Part shown: in pieces, positions 1 to 4,479 of the stretch
Position numbering within the stretch: the stretch's first letter is position 1
Layout of the letters: every line of letters begins with the position of its first letter
Assembly: GCA_002299865.1 (NCBI GenBank)
Contig: DBNV01000076.1
Location: forward strand, 39,891-45,329
From: Desulfonatronaceae bacterium UBA663
GTDB taxonomy: Bacteria > Desulfobacterota > Desulfovibrionia > Desulfovibrionales > Desulfonatronaceae
DNA length: 5,439 nt
Direction: 5' to 3'
Made by a program: the position numbers and the translations under genes
The notes under the pieces: model-generated
The model's database searches: none
Seen by the model: only the letters and a program-made list of their open reading frames with translations
What the model was told of the DNA's origin: nothing

Positions 1-16
1 CCGGGCTTCTTTGTTG
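1..16. terminator. Possible half of an intrinsic terminator cut by the window edge
   Basis: The first bases read CCGGGCTTCTTTGTTG, a GC-rich arm followed by a T-rich tract. That is the usual form of the 3' arm and tail of a rho-independent terminator on the plus strand. Read on the minus strand it would be an A-rich lead-in and 5' arm, so it could also help end the hypCDE transcript. The partner arm would lie left of base 1 and cannot be seen, so this is only suggestive. Confidence 0.25.
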
Positions 17-54
17 CGACAAAACTCAATGCCTGGGAGCATTACCCAATTTGG

Positions 55-78
55 AACCGGCAGCTGAACCTGCCGGTT
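55..78. repeat. Perfect 9-bp inverted repeat (hairpin) downstream of hypE
   Basis: AACCGGCAG at 55-63 and CTGCCGGTT at 70-78 are exact reverse complements separated by a six-base loop, CTGAAC. The stem is GC-rich and would be stable in RNA from either strand. No T-run follows it in either direction, so it is not a standard intrinsic terminator. It may stabilise the 3' end of the hypE message or act as a processing site. Its right arm overlaps a 12-bp palindrome at 76-87. Confidence 0.55.
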
Positions 79-87
79 GAATTCAAC
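76..87. repeat. 12-bp perfect palindrome
   Basis: GTTGAATTCAAC at 76-87 is its own reverse complement. With a G-T mismatch it extends to CCG...TGG at 73-90. It shares three bases with the hairpin arm at 70-78, so the two structures could not form fully at the same time. A role as a protein-binding site is possible, but no promoter is visible beside it. Confidence 0.4.
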
Positions 88-140
88 TGGCTCTTATCAG
101 ATTCGCATCCGCACAATCAGGTCATGCTTCCTTATCCACG

Positions 141-161
141 GGGTCAGCAGGGGGTCAGCAG
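141..161. repeat. 10-bp direct duplication across the hypE stop codon
   Basis: GGGTCAGCAG occurs at 141-150 and again at 152-161, one base apart. The second copy contains the hypE stop (TGA, read on the minus strand from 157-155) and part of the last codons. The copy outside the gene looks like a small slippage duplication and does not alter the protein. Confidence 0.5.
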
Positions 162-1162
162 ATGCGGGGCAGTTGTGCGCCTTCCAGCATGTCCAACAGC
201 CGGTGGCCGCCCAGAGGAGTCTGGAGCACGACCCTGCCGGGATGGTCGTTGGAAATGGTCCCGATGCGCGCCGCGTTTTGCCCGTATTCATCCTCGCGCA
301 TGATCCGGAGGGCCTGGTCAGTGTGTTCTTCCGGCAGGATGCAGACCAGTTTGCCTTCATTGGCCAGGTACAGGGGGTCCAGTCCTAGGAAGGAGCATCC
401 GGCGGCCACCACCGGATTGATGGGCACGGTTTCCTCCCGGACCAGGCACTGAACGCCGGATTGTCCGGCGATTTCGTTGAGGGTAGTGGCCAAACCGCCG
501 CGGGTGGGGTCGCGCAAGACGTGGATTTCCGGCACGGCCTTGAGCAATTTGGCGATGAGGTGTCCTAGCCCCGCGCAGTCGCTGGCAATGGGGGCCTCGA
601 AGCTCAATCCCTCCCTGGTGGCCAGAATGGTCAAGCCATGATCGCCCATGGTCCCGCTGACCAGAACGGCGTCGCCGGGCCGGGCGCGATGCCCTTGGGG
701 GCAGGGCTGGGCGAGGATTTCACCGATGCCTGTGGTGTTGATGAACACCTGATCCACCGCACCCTTGGGCACCACTTTTGTGTCGCCGGTGACGATGCGC
801 ACCTGGGCCTTGGCGGCGGCCTGGGCCATGGAGCGGACGATGCGTTCCAGAACCTCCATTTCCAGACCCTCTTCCAGGATGAAGGCGCAACTGAGAAAAA
901 GGGGTCGGGCTCCGAGCATGGCTACGTCGTTGACCGTGCCGTTTATCGCCAATGTTCCAATGTCTCCGCCCGGAAAAAACAGCGGGGTGACCGTATAGCT
1001 GTCCGTGCTCATGGCGATGGGCCCGGAAATCTTAAGTATGGCCGCGTCGTCCAGCCTGTTCAGGATCTCGTTGGCAAAGTGTTTGAGAAAGAAATCCTTG
1101 ATCAGGCGGTGCGAAGCCTTGCCGCCGCTGCCGGTGTCCAGGAGAAGTCGTGGTGGGTGCAT
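155..1162 (-). CDS. hypE: Hydrogenase maturation protein HypE (carbamoyl dehydratase)
   Basis: HypE receives a carbamoyl group from HypF on its C-terminal cysteine and dehydrates it with ATP to a thiocyanate. This supplies the CN ligands for the Fe(CN)2CO centre of [NiFe]-hydrogenases, in the cytoplasm. The 335-residue reading has the family marks: GSGGKAS near residue 11, the ATP-binding stretch FFPGGDIGTLAINGTVND at about 62-79, DPTRGGLATTLNEIA at about 218-232, and the terminal LPRIC whose last residue is the acceptor cysteine. The length matches the family (about 330-340). I chose ATG 1162 because MHPPRLLLDTGSGGK aligns with usual HypE starts. A TTG at 1207 would add 15 residues encoded by a repeat-like spacer. 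Neither start has a clear Shine-Dalgarno sequence. It follows hypD by 104 bases on the same strand and is probably cotranscribed with hypCD. Function is very secure and the start moderately so. Confidence 0.96.
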   Translation of the reverse strand: MHPPRLLLDTGSGGKASHRLIKDFFLKHFANEILNRLDDAAILKISGPIAMSTDSYTVTPLFFPGGDIGTLAINGTVNDVAMLGARPLFLSCAFILEEGLEMEVLERIVRSMAQAAAKAQVRIVTGDTKVVPKGAVDQVFINTTGIGEILAQPCPQGHRARPGDAVLVSGTMGDHGLTILATREGLSFEAPIASDCAGLGHLIAKLLKAVPEIHVLRDPTRGGLATTLNEIAGQSGVQCLVREETVPINPVVAAGCSFLGLDPLYLANEGKLVCILPEEHTDQALRIMREDEYGQNAARIGTISNDHPGRVVLQTPLGGHRLLDMLEGAQLPRIC

Positions 1163-1200
1163 GATAAGTGATGAGTAAGAAGTGATGGGTGATGGGTCAA
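1161..1200. repeat. Degenerate TGATGGGT-type short repeats between hypD and hypE
   Basis: On the plus strand the units AAGTGATGAGT (1166-1176), GAAGTGATGGGT (1179-1190) and GATGGGT (1191-1197) follow one another. They form a purine-rich, low-complexity tract directly upstream of the hypE ATG. On the coding strand this reads as CCATCAC-like units, so no Shine-Dalgarno sequence is present there. It looks like a small decayed tandem array. Copies elsewhere in the genome would be expected if it is an intergenic repeat family, which I cannot check here. Confidence 0.5.
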
Positions 1201-1266
1201 AGAACAAAAATCAGAAGCAGGATGCTTAAGGGGAACGGGAGATGAAGAGAACCTGTGGCTCATTAT

Positions 1267-2361
1267 TCACAACGAATATTTGTAGTACGCGGCGCAACTG
1301 CCTTCCGTGGAGACCATGCACGGCCCCACGGGATTGGCCGGGACGCAGGCCTTGCCGAACAGCGGACATTCGTTAGGCCGCACCTTGCCCTTGAGCACCT
1401 CGCCGCAATGGCATCCCGGCAAGGGCGGCAGTTCCTCCACCCGCACGTCCAAAAGCCGCAGGGCGTCAAAACGGGCGTACTCGCCCTGCAATGCCAAGCC
1501 GCTTTGGGGAATGCGGCCCAGGCCGCGCCAAAGGGCGTCGGAGGGCTCGAACACTTCGGACATGATCTCTCTGGCCCTGGGGTTGCCTTGTTCGGCCACG
1601 ACCCTGGAGTACTGGTTGACCACCCGGGGCTGTTTTCCCTTGATCTGAGTCATGATCAGCAACAGGGCCTGTAGGATATCCAGGGGCTCGAAGCCCGTGA
1701 TCACGGCGGGGACCCCGTACTGGTCGGCGATGAACCGGTAGGGCTCCAGGCCGATGATGGTGGAGACATGGCCGGGAAGGATCAGGGAATCCACGTTGAC
1801 CTCGGGGTCGGTCAGCAACGCGGCCAGGGCCGGAGGCACCAGCTTGTGCATGGAGAAAAGAAGCAGATTCTCGATGCCTTGGGCCGCGGCCGCCTTGATC
1901 GTGGCCGCTACGGTGGGCGCTGTGGTTTCGAACCCCACGCCCAGAAAGACAACCTTGGAGTCTGGATGCTTTTGGGCCAGAATCAGGGCGTCAAAGGCGG
2001 AATAGACCACTTCCACCCTGGCGCCTTCGGCCTGGGCGATATTCAGGTTTCTGCCCCGGGGGCCGGGCACGCGCATCAAATCACCGAACGTGGCGATGAC
2101 GACGTTGTCTTTTTTTGCCAGTTCGAGAAACGCGGCGACCTCGCCTTCATGGGTGACGCAGACCGGACAGCCCGGACCAGACACCTGGGTGAGGTCGCGG
2201 GGCAGCAGCGAGCGCAGTCCGCTTTGGAAGATGGCCACGGTATGGGTACCGCAGACCTCCATGAAACTCAGAGGGGCACCCAGTTCAGCATGGATTTTGT
2301 CCAGCAGGTTGCGGCACAGAACAGGGTCCTTGAAGCCGGTCAATGGGTTAATTGAGTTCAA
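1267..2361 (-). CDS. hypD: Hydrogenase maturation protein HypD (Fe-S scaffold)
   Basis: HypD is a [4Fe-4S] protein that, with HypC, carries the iron on which the Fe(CN)2CO group of [NiFe]-hydrogenase is assembled; HypE delivers the cyanides. The 364-residue reading shows the conserved FMEVCGTHT (Cys37), GPGCPVC (Cys65, Cys68) and GVGFETTAP (about 141-149). Its C-terminal cysteines are at 317, 319, 332, 339, 348 and 356, with CHCGEVLKG and the NECPLFGKAC segment; part of this set binds the cluster. Length fits the family. I place the start at TTG 2361: it has a strong AGGAAGGA seven bases upstream and begins the protein at the usual distance from FMEVCGTHT. A farther in-frame start at 2439 would add 26 residues that only shadow hypC. 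The gene overlaps the hypC end by 14 bases, which suggests translational coupling. Confidence 0.97.
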   Translation of the reverse strand: MNSINPLTGFKDPVLCRNLLDKIHAELGAPLSFMEVCGTHTVAIFQSGLRSLLPRDLTQVSGPGCPVCVTHEGEVAAFLELAKKDNVVIATFGDLMRVPGPRGRNLNIAQAEGARVEVVYSAFDALILAQKHPDSKVVFLGVGFETTAPTVAATIKAAAAQGIENLLLFSMHKLVPPALAALLTDPEVNVDSLILPGHVSTIIGLEPYRFIADQYGVPAVITGFEPLDILQALLLIMTQIKGKQPRVVNQYSRVVAEQGNPRAREIMSEVFEPSDALWRGLGRIPQSGLALQGEYARFDALRLLDVRVEELPPLPGCHCGEVLKGKVRPNECPLFGKACVPANPVGPCMVSTEGSCAAYYKYSL

Positions 2362-2581
2362 GGCCGAATCCTTCCTGAAAAAGCTTGATGGTTTCCAGGG
2401 CGTCCTCGCGGTCCAGACGGCGCAGAGCAAACCCGGCATGGACGATGACGTAGTCGCCCACTAAAGGGGCCTGATCAATGATGTCCAGACGGACTTGGCG
2501 CTTCACGCCGCCGATCTCCACGTCCGCGACGTTTAATTCACTGTTGATGGTCTTGATTTCCATGGGTACGGCAAGGCACAT
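2348..2581 (-). CDS. hypC: Hydrogenase maturation chaperone HypC
   Basis: HypC is the small partner of HypD. Its N-terminal cysteine, exposed once Met1 is removed, helps hold the iron of the Fe(CN)2CO precursor, and the protein then escorts it to the hydrogenase large-subunit precursor. The 77-residue product begins with MCLAVP, the family signature, and contains VGDYVIVHAGFA at about 41-52, the other hallmark of the HypC/HupF family. Length is typical. An AAAAGGAG sequence lies seven bases before the ATG, so the start is secure. It is the first gene of the minus-strand block, and its last 14 bases overlap the start of hypD. HupF/HybG-type paralogues look similar, but the adjoining hypD and hypE favour hypC. 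Confidence 0.96.
   Translation of the reverse strand: MCLAVPMEIKTINSELNVADVEIGGVKRQVRLDIIDQAPLVGDYVIVHAGFALRRLDREDALETIKLFQEGFGLELN
2369..2376 (-). promoter_or_regulatory. Ribosome binding site that fixes the TTG start of hypD
   Basis: The minus strand reads AGGAAGGA, then seven bases, then TTG at 2361. The site lies inside the last codons of hypC. It is far better placed than anything near the upstream ATG at 2439, and is the main reason for choosing the TTG start. Confidence 0.7.
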
Positions 2582-2588
2582 GGGGGAT

Positions 2589-2596
2589 CTCCTTTT
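2589..2596 (-). promoter_or_regulatory. Ribosome binding site of hypC
   Basis: AAAAGGAG on the minus strand, seven bases before the hypC ATG, is a near-ideal Shine-Dalgarno sequence at near-ideal spacing. Confidence 0.75.
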
Positions 2597-2602
2597 GCAA
2601 TT

Positions 2603-2630
2603 TTCTCATGCTGTTGGTAAGCTTTATAAT
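2603..2630 (+). promoter_or_regulatory. Candidate promoter of the HD-ddl pair
   Basis: A perfect TATAAT sits at 2625-2630, with TTCTCA (four of six matches to TTGACA) at 2603-2608 and a 16-base spacer. The expected transcription start is near 2637. It overlaps the candidate hypC promoter on the other strand, so polymerase binding in one direction may hinder the other. The expected start also argues against the GTG at 2636 as the first codon of the downstream gene. Confidence 0.5.
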
Positions 2631-2642
2631 TTCATGTGTCAA
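2614..2642 (-). promoter_or_regulatory. Candidate promoter of hypCDE
   Basis: On the minus strand a perfect TTGACA (-35, bases 2642-2637) is followed after 17 bases by TACCAA (2619-2614), a weak -10. Transcription would start near 2607, about 25 bases before the hypC ATG. The -35 and spacing are good, but the -10 matches only about half of the consensus, so an activator may be needed. A TATAAA lies within the spacer but has no well-placed -35. Confidence 0.4.
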
Positions 2643-2654
2643 ACCGGAACGGTT
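2642..2654. repeat. Small inverted repeat AACCG-GAA-CGGTT, possible operator
   Basis: AACCG at 2642-2646 and CGGTT at 2650-2654 are inverted around three bases. The element abuts the -35 of the candidate hypC promoter and lies just inside the expected 5' leader of the HD gene. A regulator bound here could affect both directions. The arms are only five bases long, so chance is a real possibility. Confidence 0.25.
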
Positions 2655-2683
2655 CAATTTACTTGATTGACGCGGCGAAGTCC

Positions 2684-3316
2684 ATGCAGACAGGCGAATC
2701 ATCCCCAGAAATCCCGGCATTCCTTCCGTCCGGAGACATCCAGTCCGGAGGAAGGGGACGGATTCTCTCCGGTGATGAATGCCGGAGCTTCTGGGCTGAA
2801 TTAGGCATGCCCGAACATATCCGGGAGCACAGCTTTCTGGTGGCCGAGGTGGCGTTGCACATCGCCAGGCTCTGCCGGAAGCGTTTTGTTCCGGAACTGA
2901 GCCTGGCCCTGGTCGAAGCTGCGGCATTGTTGCACGACGTGGCCAAGGGGTACACCATCCGCCATGGAGGGAGCCATAGCCAATTGGGGGCGGCTTGGGT
3001 CCAGGAGCGGACCGGGAACGCCATTCTGGCCAGGGCCGTGTTGCACCACGTCTACTGGCCGTTCGCCATGGACGTAAGGTGCTATCCCGTAGCGCTGATC
3101 ATCTTCTACAGCGACAAACGGGTCAAACACGCGGAAATCGTGAGCATGGGCGAGCGGTTCGAGGATCTTTTGCAACGTTACGGAAAAACGCCCCTGGCTT
3201 GCAAACATATTCAACTTTCCCTGGAGCAGGGCCGGACGGTGGAAGCCTTGCTGGAGCAGGAATTAAAGGTTGATCTCAATGCGTATTCTTTTGATTGCCG
3301 GAGGATGGTCGGATGA
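2684..3316 (+). CDS. HD-domain metal-dependent phosphohydrolase-like protein
   Basis: This is a 210-residue soluble protein with a single HD domain and no membrane segment. It shows the ordered metal ligands of HD hydrolases: His49 in REHSFLV, the His84-Asp85 pair in AALLHDVAKG, further histidines at 94/98 (RHGGSH) and 121/122 (VLHHVYWP), and Asp144 in FYSDKRV. Such proteins hydrolyse phosphate esters of nucleotides or second messengers, and the substrate cannot be read from the sequence. The first 30 or so residues are poor in structure-forming residues and look like a flexible tail. I prefer ATG 2684 over GTG 2636 because a TATAAT at 2625-2630 would start the message near 2637. TTG 2663 is also possible, and no start has a clear Shine-Dalgarno sequence. 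Its end overlaps ddl by 38 bases, so the two are very probably cotranscribed. The domain call is secure and the role unknown. Confidence 0.85.
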   Translation: MQTGESSPEIPAFLPSGDIQSGGRGRILSGDECRSFWAELGMPEHIREHSFLVAEVALHIARLCRKRFVPELSLALVEAAALLHDVAKGYTIRHGGSHSQLGAAWVQERTGNAILARAVLHHVYWPFAMDVRCYPVALIIFYSDKRVKHAEIVSMGERFEDLLQRYGKTPLACKHIQLSLEQGRTVEALLEQELKVDLNAYSFDCRRMVG

Positions 3317-4178
3317 GCGTCAGGTTTCCTTAGCCGGAGCCGCGAGCATTGAAGCGGCCTTGCATCGTCTGGGGCACGACGTGGTCCTGTTCGACCTGGG
3401 GGATAGTCTGACCAAGTTGGTTCAGACCATCGGGGACGTTGACTTCGCCTTTTTAAATTTGCACGGCGCTCCGGGCGAGGACGGTTTGGTCCAGGCCGTA
3501 TTGGATCGACTGGGGTGTCCGTATCAGGGCAGCGGGCCGGCCGGGTCCATGCTGGCCCTGAACAAGGCTGCGGCCAAGTCTTTGTTCGTGCTGCACCATG
3601 TATCCACGCCGCCCTGGGTGTTTTTGCCCGGCGAACCTGCTCCGGACTGGAGTTGTCCGTTCGGTCCGCCTTACGTGGTTAAGCCGAACCTGGGCGGTTC
3701 CAGCCTGGGTATCGAGGTGGTGCAAAAATCCGGAGAACTCCTGGCCGCCGTGCGGCGCATTCTGGCTCAGGGCCGCGAAGTATTGGTGGAGCAATATCAG
3801 CCCGGCGTGGAAGTGACCTGCGCAGTACTGGGGGCAGAACCTCTGCCGCTGATCCTGATCAGGCCGGGCGAAGGCTCCTGCATTTTCGACTACCAGAGCA
3901 AGTACATTCCCGGGCGGGCGGAGGAGATCTGCCCTGCGCCGCTGCCCCAGGACGTGAGCCGGGGCATTCAAGCCATGGCCCTGCACGCGCACCGTATCCT
4001 GGGGCTTTCCGGGTACAGCCGTGCAGATTTCATTCTGCATGAGGGGCAGGCCTATCTGTTGGAGGTGAACACCCTGCCCGGCATGACCTCCACCAGCCTT
4101 TTGCCCCAGGCCGCTGCCGTGCATGGCCTGGACTTCGACCATCTTGTAGCCAGGCTGATCGAATTGGCAGTCCGCTGA
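3279..4178 (+). CDS. ddl: D-alanine--D-alanine ligase
   Basis: Ddl joins two D-alanines with ATP to give the dipeptide that ends the peptidoglycan stem peptide; it is a cytoplasmic ATP-grasp enzyme. The 299 residues are close to the family length (about 300-310). Visible motifs in order are GGWSDERQVSL with the substrate-binding Glu13, NLHGAPGEDG (60-69), YQGSG (82-86), the ATP-binding VVKP with Lys135 and GGSSLGI with Ser141, FDYQSKY with Lys208-Tyr209, RADF with Arg248 and Asp250, and LEVNTLPGMT with Glu262 and Asn264. The KY pair in the omega loop is typical of D-Ala-D-Ala rather than D-Ala-D-lactate ligases. The usual MDK before the nucleotide site reads LNK. ATG 3279 is chosen because it begins with the family's MRILLIAGG; AAAGG lies ten bases upstream, and a TTG at 3270 would add only three residues. 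It sits apart from any mur/fts cluster visible here and overlaps the HD gene by 38 bases. Confidence 0.95.
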   Translation: MRILLIAGGWSDERQVSLAGAASIEAALHRLGHDVVLFDLGDSLTKLVQTIGDVDFAFLNLHGAPGEDGLVQAVLDRLGCPYQGSGPAGSMLALNKAAAKSLFVLHHVSTPPWVFLPGEPAPDWSCPFGPPYVVKPNLGGSSLGIEVVQKSGELLAAVRRILAQGREVLVEQYQPGVEVTCAVLGAEPLPLILIRPGEGSCIFDYQSKYIPGRAEEICPAPLPQDVSRGIQAMALHAHRILGLSGYSRADFILHEGQAYLLEVNTLPGMTSTSLLPQAAAVHGLDFDHLVARLIELAVR

Positions 4179-4185
4179 AAAATTC

Positions 4186-4217
4186 GGGTCATGTCCGGAT
4201 CATTGGACCCTGACTTT
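4186..4217 (+). terminator. Weak candidate intrinsic terminator after ddl
   Basis: GGGTCATG (4186-4193) can pair with CAT-TG-GACCC (4201-4210), giving an eight-pair stem with a two-base bulge and a seven-base loop. TGACTTTT follows. It starts eight bases after the ddl stop codon. The T-run is short, so termination may be partial. Confidence 0.35.
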
Positions 4218-4220
4218 TGC

Positions 4221-4249
4221 TTGTGCTCTCATATCTTCATGACTATACT
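4221..4249 (+). promoter_or_regulatory. Candidate promoter of the radical SAM gene
   Basis: TTGTGC at 4221-4226 and TATACT at 4244-4249 are separated by 17 bases. The -10 has five of six consensus matches and the -35 four of six. Transcription would start near 4256 and give a leader of about 120 bases before the ATG at 4378. The leader carries a hairpin with a T-rich tail and a direct repeat. Confidence 0.5.
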
Positions 4250-4267
4250 TTACTTCACATGAAAAGC

Positions 4268-4291
4268 AGTGCGGAGTCCCGCATTATTTTT
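4268..4291 (+). terminator. Hairpin with T-tract: terminator of ddl or attenuator of the next gene
   Basis: AGTGCGG (4268-4274) pairs with CCGCATT (4279-4285), including one G-T pair, around an AGTC loop; TATTTTT follows to 4291. This has the form of an intrinsic terminator. It could end read-through from ddl. It lies only about 12 bases after the expected start of the promoter at 4221-4249, so it might instead cut off or delay the radical SAM transcript. I cannot tell the two apart from sequence alone. Confidence 0.5.
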
Positions 4292-4298
4292 CAGTCCG

Positions 4299-4321
4299 GC
4301 AGGGTGGCTTAAGCAGGGTGG
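4299..4321 (+). repeat. Direct repeat GCAGGGTGG x2, 14-base period, in the radical SAM leader
   Basis: GCAGGGTGG occurs at 4299-4307 and at 4313-4321. The 14-base offset is not one helical turn. The repeat lies in the predicted 5' leader between the T-tailed hairpin and the ribosome binding site. It could bind RNA or protein in two copies, or be a chance or slippage duplication. I do not recognise a known riboswitch here. Confidence 0.45.
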
Positions 4322-4357
4322 GAGCAGTTACGGCAATAAAAGAAATCAAATCTGCTG

Positions 4358-4364
4358 AAAGGAG
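4358..4364 (+). promoter_or_regulatory. Ribosome binding site of the radical SAM gene, unusually far from the ATG
   Basis: AAAGGAG ends 13 bases before the ATG at 4378, longer than the usual 5-9. No in-frame start codon lies closer to it. A short inverted repeat, AGCAG (4323-4327) with CTGCT (4352-4356), ends just before it and could influence access to the site. Confidence 0.5.
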
Positions 4365-4377
4365 TTCCACTGATAGG

Positions 4378-4479
4378 ATGACACGCAAAGAACTGTTAAA
4401 ATTACTCGGTCTGGCCGGTGCGGGCGGATTGCTTTACCTGTCCGGCAGGTTCTGGCTGTTCAGAGAGCCCGTGCAGGCG
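4378..4479 (+). other. Tat-like (RK-type) N-terminal signal sequence of the radical SAM protein
   Basis: Codons 1-34 encode TRKELLK directly after Met1. This matches the Tat pattern S/T-R-R-x-F-L-K except that lysine replaces the second arginine and leucine replaces phenylalanine. A hydrophobic, glycine-rich stretch follows at about residues 9-22, and VQA at 32-34 is a possible signal peptidase I site. Natural RK Tat signals exist but are rare. It could also serve as an uncleaved membrane anchor. Confidence 0.5.

Larger units (their letters stand above)
1..154. other. Non-coding left flank downstream of hypE, no gene supported
   Basis: This stretch lies beyond the hypE stop codon. Plus frame 1 is open from the first base to about 452, but most of that length is antisense to hypE, and the peptide read from 1-154 resembles no family I know. 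The other plus frames stop at about base 68 and base 80. I therefore treat it as intergenic. It contains a 9-bp perfect hairpin, a 12-bp palindrome and a possible half-terminator at the edge, each listed separately. The open frame could still be the tail of a gene that begins left of the window, which I cannot exclude. Confidence 0.5.

Noticed and set aside
162..452. Plus-strand open frame antisense to hypE
   Set aside because: It lies opposite a confidently identified HypE, and its translation resembles no protein; long antisense frames are expected in GC-rich coding DNA.
638..1171. 177-codon plus-strand frame opposite hypE
   Set aside because: The glycine- and histidine-rich, low-information translation is a shadow of the conserved hypE codons.
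1206..1227. Possible terminator between hypD and hypE on the minus strand
   Set aside because: The stem AAGCA/TGCTT has only five pairs with a three-base loop, and the five-T run lies a few bases away; it is too weak to call.
1768..2355. 195-codon plus-strand frame opposite hypD
   Set aside because: It is antisense to HypD motifs, and nothing in the peptide suggests a domain.
3453..4142. 229-codon minus-strand frame opposite ddl
   Set aside because: It is antisense to all the Ddl catalytic motifs and rich in Gln, His and Gly, as typical shadow frames are.
3279..4178. D-alanine--D-lactate (vancomycin-resistance type) ligase
   Set aside because: The omega loop keeps the Lys-Tyr pair typical of D-Ala-D-Ala ligases, and no vanH- or vanX-like neighbours are present.
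4250..4377. Known riboswitch (cyclic-di-GMP, molybdenum cofactor, SAM, cobalamin) in the radical SAM leader
   Set aside because: None of the conserved cores I know for these classes is present, so only hairpins and repeats are reported.
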